Positions 1-6,089 of a DNA stretch of 8,024 nt are shown here, piece after piece; positions within the stretch are counted from its first letter, which is position 1; every line of letters starts with the position of its first letter. The notes below the pieces were generated by a model. It made no database searches, had not been told where the DNA came from, and saw only the letters and a program-made list of their open reading frames with translations. A program made the position numbers and the translations under genes. The stretch is from Chlamydiota bacterium (lineage in GTDB: Bacteria; Chlamydiota; Chlamydiia; Chlamydiales; JAJFMI01), in the NCBI GenBank assembly GCA_021772235.1, contig JAJFMI010000002.1, forward strand, positions 1 to 8,024, in the 5' to 3' direction.

Positions 1-815
1 CGAGTTTGGCATTTTTAGCCGGCATCACTTTGTTTTTCTCCGGTATGGAAGTATCTGCTGTGCATGCCAATGAAGTAGAAAACCCAAAGAAACAGTATCC
101 AAGAGCGATTTTCCTCTCTGCGGTTTTTATTTTTACCTTATTTGTCCTTGGCTCATTTTCTGTCGGTGCGGTTATTCCTGCCGATAAAATCAACCTCACA
201 GCCGGATTGATGCAAGCCTTTAAGCAGTTTCTTACCGAATTTAACCTTCTTTGGATGCTGCCGATATTGGGCTTTTTGGTCGCCTTTGGAACGATTGGAA
301 GCGTTGCCGCGTGGATCATTGGACCGAGTAAAGGATTGCTCTATACCGCGCATGAAGGCGATATTCCGCCATTTTTGAAGAAGACAAATAGCAAAGATGT
401 GCCAGTAGGAATTCTCTGGGTGCAAGGGATTATCGTCACGAGCATCACGCTTATTTATCTAATGCTTCCAACTGTAAGCAGCGCCTTTTTCTTTCTGACC
501 GATTTAACCGCACTTTTATATCTTGTCATGTACGTAATCCTTTTTGCTGCCGCTATATGTTTGCGCTATAAATATCCCGATGTAGAGCGTAGTTATAAAA
601 TTCCCGGAGGGAATTTTGGCATGTGGCTGGTTGCTGGAGTAGGTTTTCTTGGTTGCTTAACAGCGATCTTTTTAGGATTTTTCCCGCCTGCACAACTACC
701 TGTGGGAAGTCCTGCAACATATTTAATTACCCTAATCGTAGGGCTAACCATATTTATCGGCCTGCCTCTTGTGATTTATCACTTTAAACGGCCGAGCTGG
801 AGAAAAAACAGATGA
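1..815 (+). CDS. gadC: Glutamate/GABA antiporter, GadC-type (APC superfamily), 5'-truncated by window edge
   Basis: This is the C-terminal half of an inner-membrane amino-acid antiporter; the reading frame is open from base 3. It would import glutamate and export the GABA made by the decarboxylase encoded next, consuming cytoplasmic protons. Similarity to E. coli GadC (recalled, not aligned by software) is clear in several blocks: GMEVSAVHANEVENP, VIPADKINLTAGLMQ, AAWIIGPSKG and the IPGG loop before the last helices. The Trp codon at 312-314 appears to match the substrate-gating Trp308 of E. coli GadC. About six or seven hydrophobic helices are visible. The protein stops soon after the last helix (ending KRPSWRKNR), so the long C-terminal tail that forms the pH-sensing C-plug in E. 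coli is absent. Its stop overlaps the gadB start (ATGA, 812-815), so the two genes are co-translated. The family call is confident; exact substrates are inferred from the neighbour. Confidence 0.9.
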   Translation, partial: SLAFLAGITLFFSGMEVSAVHANEVENPKKQYPRAIFLSAVFIFTLFVLGSFSVGAVIPADKINLTAGLMQAFKQFLTEFNLLWMLPILGFLVAFGTIGSVAAWIIGPSKGLLYTAHEGDIPPFLKKTNSKDVPVGILWVQGIIVTSITLIYLMLPTVSSAFFFLTDLTALLYLVMYVILFAAAICLRYKYPDVERSYKIPGGNFGMWLVAGVGFLGCLTAIFLGFFPPAQLPVGSPATYLITLIVGLTIFIGLPLVIYHFKRPSWRKNR

Positions 816-2209
816 AAAAAAAGAATGATCTTGAGCAGCTAAAAGATTCAGAAAAGGGTCACGCCAGCACCTACAGCTCGCGTTATTTCAAAGAGAGCGT
901 ACCGAAATTTGAACTTCCAGAAAAGAGCATGCCGGCAAATGCCGCGTACCAGCTCATCCATGATGAACTCAATATGGATTGCAATCCTGCCCTAAATCTC
1001 GCTTCTTTTGTCACCACATGGATGGAGCCCGAAGGCCAAAAAATCATGATGGAGAACATGCATAAAAACTTCATCGACCATGACGAATACCCTCAAACAG
1101 AAGTGATACACAATCGCTGCATCAACATTCTCGCACGTCTTTTTAATTCGCCAAAGGAGTGCAAAACAATTGGAACTTGCACAGTAGGATCTTCTGAAGC
1201 GATAATGTTGGGGCTACTTGCTCACAAATGGAAATGGAAAAATCGTCGTAAAGCGGAAAATAAACCCTACGACAAACCGAACATCATCTTTGGTGCTGAT
1301 GCGCACATCTGCTGGGACAAATTTGCAAAATACTTCGATGTCGAAATGCGTATGATCCCCATGGAAAAAGGGCGCTATGTCATCAATGCAGACCTTGTAA
1401 AACCCCTTATCGATGAAAATACTATCTGTGTTGGCACGATCCTCGGAACAACATTTACCGGACAAGTCGATGCGATTGAAGAGATCAATACGCTCCTTCT
1501 CGAGATCAAAAAAGAAAAAGGTTGGGATATTCCCATTCATGTAGATGGCGCCAGCGGCGGCTTTGTTGTGCCTTTTTCCGATCCCAGTTACCTATGGGAT
1601 TTTCGCCTCGAGCAAGTCAAATCCATCAATGTTTCTGGTCACAAATATGGCCTTGTTTACCCTGGAGTGGGTTGGATTCTCTGGCGCGATGAGAATGATT
1701 TTCCTGAAGACTTGATTTTCAATGTCAATTACCTCGGCGGCAAAATGCCTACCTACACCCTCAATTTTTCTCGCAATTCGATGGGCGTGCTCGGGCAGTA
1801 CTACAATTTTATCCGACTCGGTCGTGAAGGCTACGCACACGTTATGAAAAATTGCCTGGCCAATGCGCAGTATCTTGGTCAAAACCTAGAAAAATCGGGC
1901 AAATTCCATATGATCAACCAGGGGCAGATTCTTCCCATTGTGGCTCTGCGTCTTGCTGATAATATCAAAAATTTCACCGTCTTTCATCTGTCGGCAGAAA
2001 TGCGCAAACGCGGCTGGGTGATTTCAGCCTATACACTTCCTGCAAACGCCGAAGAAGTAGCTATAATGCGTATTGTCGTAAAAGAGAATTTTAGCCGTGA
2101 GATGGCGGAGATTCTCCTTTCAGACATCATGGAGGCTTGTGAGCGTCTTGCAAAAAGTCAGATGCCGGATGAAGACCAAGACAAAGTCCGCAAACATCCT
2201 ATTTGCTAA
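812..2209 (+). CDS. gadB: Glutamate decarboxylase, PLP-dependent
   Basis: Converts L-glutamate to GABA and CO2 in the cytoplasm, using up one proton per turnover; with the upstream antiporter it makes a complete acid-resistance module. The product has 465 residues, against 466 in E. coli GadB, and is collinear with it. Visible landmarks are EYPQTEVIHNRCINILA near residue 90, the phosphate-binding GSSEA block, HVDGASGGF (Asp245, which contacts the PLP ring nitrogen) and SINVSGHKYG with the Schiff-base Lys278 (E. coli Lys276) after His277. NYLGG and LNFSRNSMGV also match. The C-terminus ends KHPIC, keeping a His (His462) close to where E. coli has the tail His465 that closes the active site at neutral pH. 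A GGAG ribosome site at 799-802 precedes the ATG by 9 nt. The Gly in VDGASGG where E. coli has Ala is a minor variation. Very confident. Confidence 0.96.
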   Translation: MKKKNDLEQLKDSEKGHASTYSSRYFKESVPKFELPEKSMPANAAYQLIHDELNMDCNPALNLASFVTTWMEPEGQKIMMENMHKNFIDHDEYPQTEVIHNRCINILARLFNSPKECKTIGTCTVGSSEAIMLGLLAHKWKWKNRRKAENKPYDKPNIIFGADAHICWDKFAKYFDVEMRMIPMEKGRYVINADLVKPLIDENTICVGTILGTTFTGQVDAIEEINTLLLEIKKEKGWDIPIHVDGASGGFVVPFSDPSYLWDFRLEQVKSINVSGHKYGLVYPGVGWILWRDENDFPEDLIFNVNYLGGKMPTYTLNFSRNSMGVLGQYYNFIRLGREGYAHVMKNCLANAQYLGQNLEKSGKFHMINQGQILPIVALRLADNIKNFTVFHLSAEMRKRGWVISAYTLPANAEEVAIMRIVVKENFSREMAEILLSDIMEACERLAKSQMPDEDQDKVRKHPIC

Positions 2210-2226
2210 AAAACTATGCTTTTTTT

Positions 2227-2257
2227 CGGCTCCTTCTCGTTTCACGATAAGAAGCCG
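2227..2257. terminator. Imperfect stem-loop between convergent gadB and lipoprotein genes, possible terminator
   Basis: The arms CGGCT, CTT and TCGT pair with ACGA, AAG and AGCCG around a 3-nt loop, with two single-base mismatches on the + strand. In minus-strand RNA one of these mismatches becomes a G-U wobble, so the fold is stronger there. It begins 25 nt past the lipoprotein stop. Seven A residues follow on the minus strand, and a T6 run comes only about 13 nt later, so this is not a textbook intrinsic terminator. On the + strand the T run precedes the stem. A terminator role for the minus-strand lipoprotein transcript is plausible but unproven. Confidence 0.4.
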
Positions 2258-2281
2258 TGAGCCGCTTCGTGCTGCATGTAG

Positions 2282-2845
2282 TTAGTCGGATAGACCAAAG
2301 ACATTGCGTGTGAGATCATCGACAATTTCTCGGTTGATCGTTTGCATATTCATCTCAATCGCACGAGTACTGCTTTTGGCATTTGTAAACCAGACAAACC
2401 CGTTGTCTTCTTTTGCTCGATACTTTTTCTTGAATACGATCTCACCATCGCGTTTCACTTTGAGCTTGATTGTCATGCGCCCATTGTAGTATCCCCCTGT
2501 ATCACAGTAGAGATCGTAAATATCACCACGGATTTCTGTCTCCACATCACTACCGTATCCTTTAACTGTAAATCCAGAGCGCTCGAGCTCTTCGCGGAGA
2601 GATGAGGAGGTCCATTTTGCTATGTCATTACGTGCGATGAGTTTTACGGTTGGAATGCCATACTCATTGCGGAAGTGACCGATGAGGTCTTTTGCTGGTC
2701 GGCGATCTTTAAAATCGAGCAGTTTAACTTCTATGTTGTTTTTCGGTTTTTCTTCAAGAATAGGTTTGTATGTGAGTGTTGTTTTGTTCGTGCAACCTGT
2801 GAAAAATAGCGCTGTAATTCCAAAGATGATTAGTGGGTTTTTCAT
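2282..2845 (-). CDS. Outer-membrane-type lipoprotein, YajG-like
   Basis: A 187-residue secreted lipoprotein. The N-terminus MKNPLIIFGITALFFTGC is a type II signal peptide with the lipobox FTGC and the lipidated Cys at 18; the Asn at +3 rather than Asp at +2 does not signal inner-membrane retention. The mature part has a beta-strand followed by a charged stretch (KLLDFKDRRP), then DIAKWTSSSLREELERSGF, then a strand-rich half with KVKRDGEIVFKKKYRAK. This order (Thr/Lys-rich strand, helix, long beta-hairpins, final helix with INREIVDDL) resembles the E. coli YajG/Lipoprotein_16 fold, whose role is unknown. That assignment is from memory and is moderate. A ribosome site AAAAGG lies 8 nt before the ATG. 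It is downstream of, and on the same strand as, the outer-membrane barrel gene, but has its own promoter in the 58-nt gap. Confidence 0.8.
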   Translation of the reverse strand: MKNPLIIFGITALFFTGCTNKTTLTYKPILEEKPKNNIEVKLLDFKDRRPAKDLIGHFRNEYGIPTVKLIARNDIAKWTSSSLREELERSGFTVKGYGSDVETEIRGDIYDLYCDTGGYYNGRMTIKLKVKRDGEIVFKKKYRAKEDNGFVWFTNAKSSTRAIEMNMQTINREIVDDLTRNVFGLSD

Positions 2846-2869
2846 ATTTAATGCCTTTTTTAAAGATCT

Positions 2870-2899
2870 ATTAAATCACAAGATGAGTAGGTGAGTCAA
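2870..2899 (-). promoter_or_regulatory. Sigma70-type promoter for the lipoprotein gene
   Basis: On the minus strand a TTGACT -35 box (2899-2894) and a TTTAAT -10 box (2875-2870) are separated by 18 nt. They match the consensus at 5 of 6 positions each. The predicted start near 2863 gives a leader of about 18 nt carrying the AAAAGG ribosome site. The promoter lies entirely within the gap after the outer-membrane protein gene, so the lipoprotein can be expressed independently. Confidence 0.6.
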
Positions 2900-2903
2900 G
2901 CTC

Positions 2904-3860
2904 TTAGAAATAATAGAAATATTCTAATACTGCGCTTGTGAAGGCTGAGGAGTTGCGGCCGGCTACGGTAAACCAGACGCCTCCTGCAAGGCTCATATTT
3001 TGACTAAAATTGTATTCAAGGCTGGGGGCTAAGCTGAGCTGTTCTGAGGAGGGGAGGCCGACTTTAGCAGGGGTACCATCGAGGGCAGTGCCAGAATTTC
3101 CTTTAAAAGAGACACTATTATTGTGTTCATAAAAAATGTTTGTTCCTACTTCCCAATGTTTATCAAGTGTGACCTCAATACCAAGGCTAGCGACATATTG
3201 CATACCAGGATTTACGCGACCGTTTGTATTGAAACCTCCTCCATAAATGCTAAAACCGCGGACAGAGAGTTCGTTTGGGAAAAGAGACCAGATGTTGAGA
3301 TTAATATTGAAGGGATGATTGGGAAAAGTATAGAAGATTTTTTGCCAAACACCGATGAGATAAGTAGTAACAGAACCAGTACCGCTTGCGTCGCTTTGCA
3401 GTTTTCCAGGATTGAGTTGATCAAATTTCCCCGTTGGATAGGTCTGTCCTACAACAATGCGAAAATCAGGTACCCAGCTATCTTTGATATCGCTTAAAAT
3501 TTGAAAACCGAGGAGCGCCCAAGTATCTTCGTAACGCCAGGAAGAAAATCCATCCACATGACTATAAAAACCGGCGACGACAAGGTTGATATCGATAAAA
3601 TCATTGATGCCAGTTTCTAGGCTGAGAAAAAGCTCGATTTCGTCGACGTTTTTCGTGTTTTTCTTTTTCCAGTCTTTGTTGTAAAAGCCATGATAACGAG
3701 TGGCAAAAATGTAGGGTTCAAAGACAAGACGTCCGGGTGCGGCATTTTGGGAATAAAAATTAAGAAGAGTACCGGCGTAAATGGGCTTGTAATCCGGTTC
3801 TAAATCAGAAAACAGGGGAGTGAAAAATAATGCTAGCAGCGCAACACTTAAAGACTTCAT
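2904..3860 (-). CDS. Outer-membrane beta-barrel protein, 318 aa, possibly MetA-pathway/Phenol_MetA_deg-like transporter family
   Basis: A predicted outer-membrane barrel. Residues 1-18 are a Sec signal peptide (MKSLSVALLALFFTPLFS), probably cut before DLEPDYK. The rest is a series of amphipathic strands alternating with polar turns, rich in Tyr, Phe, Trp, Asn and Gly: for example FEPYIFATRYHGFYN, IELFLSLETGINDFIDINLV, HWEVGTNIFYEHNN and LSLAPSLEYNFSQNMSLAGG. The last residues AVLEYFYYF end in Phe, the usual recognition signal for barrel assembly. The layout (proximal aromatic strand, 'ETGINDFIDI', 'TYPTGKFDQLNP', final 'AGGVWFTVAG') recalls the Phenol_MetA_deg family, often annotated as transporters, but no substrate can be deduced. 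No ribosome site is visible before the ATG on this strand (the sequence there is ACTCCTTTTA). It is transcribed divergently from the 118-aa gene; the 61-nt gap contains a small inverted repeat. Confidence 0.8.
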   Translation of the reverse strand: MKSLSVALLALFFTPLFSDLEPDYKPIYAGTLLNFYSQNAAPGRLVFEPYIFATRYHGFYNKDWKKKNTKNVDEIELFLSLETGINDFIDINLVVAGFYSHVDGFSSWRYEDTWALLGFQILSDIKDSWVPDFRIVVGQTYPTGKFDQLNPGKLQSDASGTGSVTTYLIGVWQKIFYTFPNHPFNINLNIWSLFPNELSVRGFSIYGGGFNTNGRVNPGMQYVASLGIEVTLDKHWEVGTNIFYEHNNSVSFKGNSGTALDGTPAKVGLPSSEQLSLAPSLEYNFSQNMSLAGGVWFTVAGRNSSAFTSAVLEYFYYF

Positions 3861-3867
3861 TAAAAGG

Positions 3868-3899
3868 AGTGTACACCAGAATCGCTTTTATGTTACACT
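3868..3899. promoter_or_regulatory. Inverted repeat AGTGTA...TACACT in a divergent intergenic region
   Basis: AGTGTA at 3868-3873 and its exact reverse complement TACACT at 3894-3899 stand 26 bp apart in the 61-bp gap between the divergent barrel gene and the 118-aa gene. The inner bases nearly continue the symmetry (AGTGTACA against TGTTACACT, with one extra base). Such a position would suit an operator acting on both genes. The arms are short and chance occurrence is possible. I could not identify convincing -35/-10 pairs in this gap. Confidence 0.25.
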
Positions 3900-3921
3900 G
3901 TCCTGTTCAAATGGAGGATTT

Positions 3922-4278
3922 ATGAATAGAATTGCAACAGGAATTGGATTAGTTTCAGGAATGGGTTTAAGTGCTTTTTGGTATAAGAGATACCCCCACA
4001 ATGATAGAGCCATTAAACTTGCTAGAGCTGCGATCGAGATGGCAGAACCGCATCTACAATGTACTCCAAGAGAATTGCGCGAAAAAGAGCGGCTTTTTGG
4101 AAAAAAAATTGAAGGATGCATGTTGAACTCCAAACTAACAGAATCGGGCTGTGAGCTTAATGTGACAGAGAGGGTTTGGAGTTGTGTCATTCCTACTGAG
4201 AGATTGGAGTATTTTCGGGTGATCACAAGAGTAGGTGCGGAGTTTGAGAAAGTAAAAGAGGTGAATATTAGCGCTTGA
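3922..4278 (+). CDS. Hypothetical small protein with N-terminal membrane anchor
   Basis: An unrecognised protein of 118 residues. The start at 3922 was chosen because GGAGG sits 4 nt upstream (3913-3917) and because it opens straight into a hydrophobic segment, residues 4-20 (IATGIGLVSGMGLSAFW), followed by YKR. That makes it an anchored or secreted protein; a longer in-frame start would run across the divergent promoter region. The remainder is soluble and charged: a helix around residues 28-42 (DRAIKLARAAIEMAE), a basic/acidic helix PRELREKERLFGKKIEG, and a strand-rich end (RVWSCVIPTERLEYFRVITRVG). Four Cys (47, 66, 77, 88) could form disulfides if the domain is exported. It lies 31 nt upstream of the hydrolase-like gene on the same strand, suggesting co-transcription. 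No family could be named. Confidence 0.65.
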   Translation: MNRIATGIGLVSGMGLSAFWYKRYPHNDRAIKLARAAIEMAEPHLQCTPRELREKERLFGKKIEGCMLNSKLTESGCELNVTERVWSCVIPTERLEYFRVITRVGAEFEKVKEVNISA

Positions 4279-4301
4279 TAAATATTTCATAAAGGTTTTT
4301 C

Positions 4302-4313
4302 ATGGTTACATGA
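4302..4313 (+). other. Possible three-codon leader ORF (Met-Val-Thr-stop) coupled to the next gene
   Basis: AAAGG at 4291-4295 is 6 nt before an ATG at 4302, good ribosome-site spacing. That ATG opens only three codons and stops at a TGA overlapping the start codon of the 261-aa gene (ATGA, 4310-4313). The 261-aa gene itself has no ribosome site at normal distance. Initiation at 4302 followed by restart at 4310 would solve this. This is inference from spacing alone; chance is possible. Confidence 0.25.
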
Positions 4314-5095
4314 TAGAAGAAGTTGATGGTGAAGGGGATTTGGATTGCGAAGGCATTTATGAGGAGGAAGTTTCTCCCATAACAGTTTTCTTTTGCAATG
4401 GCATTGGAACCTCTTTTGAAAGTGCGCAGGCAAAAGCTGGTTTAATAGAGGAAGCCTTTTCTGGACGTGTGATTTGTGTGCACAATCCAACGGAAATTAC
4501 TTCGATGGTTGTGAGTTCGCTTTTTCCAAAAGTTTGGGGTGTTGGACACATTCATGAAATGCACGATGCCACAGAAACGCGCATTATTCAGGAGCTTGCT
4601 GATCGCATTTTTAGTGAGGTGCAAAGTGGGAAAGAAGTTGTACTCATAGGTCATTCTCACGGCGTTTTTCTTCTCGATCGCGCGATTAAAGACCCTCGTT
4701 TTGACAACTTCCGTCAACTGATTTCGTTTTACGCATTTGCAGGAGCAAAGGCGGTAAAAAATAAGCAAGCAGCATTTGTGCAAAACTACGTCTGTGGATC
4801 AGGTTTTGTCTCGCGCATGGCGAATTGGTACTACCACAAAAAAGAGACCTATCTCATTTTGCAAGAGCTGCGAAAAGGCAAGAGCTGTGAAGAAGCGGCC
4901 TGCAGTGTCCTTGAAATGATTGCAAAAAGTGGAGATGATTACGACAGGCTCCTAAGCATCGCCAAAAAATATAACATCTATGTCATTCCCTCTCGTGCTG
5001 ATTTTTGGCGCGATCATTTCCTAAGAACCTTCGTAAAAGAAATTCAGGAGATAGCAAATAGTCACTTAGGATATGCACAACAACCGGCCACATAA
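4310..5095 (+). CDS. Alpha/beta-hydrolase-like protein with GHSHG motif, resembling chlamydial DUF687
   Basis: A 261-residue soluble protein with no signal peptide. The acidic N-terminus (residues 1-20) is followed by a strand VSPITVFFCNGIGTS, then a helix, a second strand (RVICVHNP) and the strand-turn-helix VVLIGHSHGVFLLDRAI. GHSHG at 114-118 is a GxSxG nucleophile elbow with candidate Ser116. Asp231 or Asp235 and His236 (SRADFWRDHF), near the C-terminus, are candidate acid and base. The order 'NGI' strand, 'HNPTE' strand and HSxG elbow reminds me of the DUF687 proteins described from Chlamydia ('NGINN', 'YNATHG', 'HSQG'); this is from memory, not a search. A cytosolic or type III-secreted esterase or lipase role is possible but unproven. 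The start has a weak ribosome site; the nearest later in-frame Met (66) would remove the first strands. Probably in an operon with the preceding 118-aa gene. Confidence 0.75.
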   Translation: MIEEVDGEGDLDCEGIYEEEVSPITVFFCNGIGTSFESAQAKAGLIEEAFSGRVICVHNPTEITSMVVSSLFPKVWGVGHIHEMHDATETRIIQELADRIFSEVQSGKEVVLIGHSHGVFLLDRAIKDPRFDNFRQLISFYAFAGAKAVKNKQAAFVQNYVCGSGFVSRMANWYYHKKETYLILQELRKGKSCEEAACSVLEMIAKSGDDYDRLLSIAKKYNIYVIPSRADFWRDHFLRTFVKEIQEIANSHLGYAQQPAT

Positions 5096-5148
5096 CCAGA
5101 TTTTGGCAACACGAAAATAATAGGATTGACCAATTATGTCGTCGATTG

Positions 5149-5157
5149 TGGTATAAC
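5149..5157 (+). promoter_or_regulatory. Extended -10 promoter (TGGTATAAC) for the 182-aa secreted protein gene
   Basis: TGGTATAAC is a TG-n extended -10 element with a 5/6 match in the hexamer (5152-5157). A TTGACC lies at 5126-5131, but the 20-nt spacer is too long for a normal -35, so the extended -10 probably does the work. The predicted start near 5164 leaves a leader of about 13 nt containing the GGAGG ribosome site at 5167-5171. Confidence 0.5.
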
Positions 5158-5176
5158 AAGATTTTTGGAGGTTCTT

Positions 5177-5725
5177 ATGCGTAAGGTGCTGCTAGGATTA
5201 TTGATGGGGGGAACACTTTTTGCCCTGCCGCTAAGTAATAAAACCGATAGCATGGTTTATCGTTTTTTAGATCGCTATGACAATCATGTTCAGAGGGATA
5301 GATTAACATATATCGGGCCCATGACATCTTGGGGATCGCAAATCAATGACTTTGGTGTACACGTTATGTCACGTGAATATCTTAGTGAAGATCAAGCGCG
5401 TGAGCGCTTTGAAAAAGTGGTTGAGGATTTTGTTGATCAAGTCAATCGTGACCCTAAAATGAAAAACCTTGTTAAACCATTTCCGCTAACCGTAGACCGC
5501 GTAGAAATCAAGCTCAGCTTTTGGGGCAAAGATATGGAACGTCCTGAGCGCCCTTTTGTTGCACAGATGCTGATGAAAAATAACAATGTAGAAATCTCTT
5601 ATAAAGAAAAGAAGAGCGCCTTTTTAGAAACGGAAGTGCTAAGCGAATCTTATGATCGCATGAAAGAAAAGGTAAAAAACTTTGCCGCTAATCCGAGTCT
5701 TGAGGCTTCCCCCGAAGCTTCTTAA
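5177..5725 (+). CDS. Hypothetical secreted protein, 182 aa
   Basis: No family recognised. The start at 5177 is chosen because GGAGG lies 5 nt upstream (5167-5171) and the product then begins with a classical signal peptide, MRKVLLGLLMGGTLFA, probably cut after Ala16 before LPLSNKTD. A longer in-frame version from a TTG at 5126 would bury the signal and begin inside the promoter. There is no lipobox Cys. The mature protein of about 166 residues is highly charged: a helix LSEDQARERFEKVVEDFVDQV at about 69-89, a strand pair around DRVEIKLSFWGKDM and FVAQMLMKNNNVEISYKEK, and a final helix SESYDRMKEKVKNFA, ending in a Pro/Ser/Glu tail. The alternation of strands and helices suggests a small periplasmic domain. 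Its 3' end overlaps the convergent release-factor gene by 38 nt. Confidence 0.75.
   Translation: MRKVLLGLLMGGTLFALPLSNKTDSMVYRFLDRYDNHVQRDRLTYIGPMTSWGSQINDFGVHVMSREYLSEDQARERFEKVVEDFVDQVNRDPKMKNLVKPFPLTVDRVEIKLSFWGKDMERPERPFVAQMLMKNNNVEISYKEKKSAFLETEVLSESYDRMKEKVKNFAANPSLEASPEAS
5688..5725. other. 38-nt tail-to-tail overlap of two convergent genes, with a small hairpin
   Basis: The last codons of the secreted-protein gene (+) and of the release-factor gene (-) share these bases in opposite directions. Inside, GAGGCTTC (5702-5709) and GAAGCTTC (5714-5721) pair around a CCCC loop with one G-T wobble. No T run follows on either strand, so this is at best a weak bidirectional terminator. Both transcripts must read through complementary 3' ends. 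Confidence 0.5.
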
Positions 5726-6089
5726 CTTCACCCCGCTCGCGTTTTTCAACGAGCATTTTCTGTTTTGTTTTGCGCGAGCGGCGCTGCTTTTGCTTGCGAA
5801 TCTTCGCAATCTCTTTTGCAGCTTTGGACTCCTTTTCAAAGAGGCGATTTTCCATCTCCTCACACAAACGTTTACGAGCAAGATAACGATTGAGCGCACG
5901 CGAGCGCTCCTGCTGGCATTTCACTTCAATTCCAGAAGGCTCATGTTTAAGATAAACGCATGTATGGCTTTTATTGACTTTCTGTCCGCCTGATCCGGAG
6001 CCCAAGATGAACTTTTCAACTAGATCATCTTCGTTGATTCCGAGTTTTTTCATACGCTCTTCTAGCGCTTCTTCCTTTGACGTTTTCAT
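5688..6089 (-). CDS. Class I release factor-like ribosome rescue protein (C12orf65/MTRFR type, GGQ domain)
   Basis: A 133-residue protein with only the peptidyl-tRNA-hydrolysing domain of a release factor (RF-1 domain). The sequence FILGSGSGGQKVNKS carries the catalytic GGQ at residues 34-36; CVYLKHEPSGIEVKCQQERSRALNRYLARKRL follows in the usual family order. There is no codon-recognition domain. The C-terminal third (KIRKQKQRRSRKTKQK onward) is strongly basic, as in ArfB/YaeJ, whose tail probes the empty mRNA channel. The wording around GGQ and 'LKHEPSGIEVKC' is closer to the mitochondrial C12orf65 (MTRFR) type than to E. coli ArfB, which has an insertion between these blocks. It probably frees stalled peptidyl-tRNA from ribosomes or from split large subunits. 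The start overlaps the ATPase stop by 4 nt (ATGA), and no ribosome site is visible, so translation is likely coupled. Confidence 0.88.
   Translation of the reverse strand: MKTSKEEALEERMKKLGINEDDLVEKFILGSGSGGQKVNKSHTCVYLKHEPSGIEVKCQQERSRALNRYLARKRLCEEMENRLFEKESKAAKEIAKIRKQKQRRSRKTKQKMLVEKRERGEVKKLRGKPQDSD

Noticed and set aside
1214..1540. Antisense open frame of 108 codons within gadB
   Set aside because: It lies wholly inside a highly conserved enzyme gene and has no recognisable features.
3820..3921. Longer form of the 118-aa protein beginning at a GTG inside the barrel gene
   Set aside because: It would cross the divergent barrel gene start; the ATG at 3922 has a strong GGAGG and opens directly into a membrane segment.
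4442..4783. Antisense open frame of 113 codons within the hydrolase-like gene
   Set aside because: No ribosome site, no domain or signal pattern, and low-complexity composition typical of the shadow of a real gene.
5126..5176. Longer form of the 182-aa secreted protein from a TTG
   Set aside because: It contains the promoter and ribosome site and hides the signal peptide; ATG 5177 is well supported.
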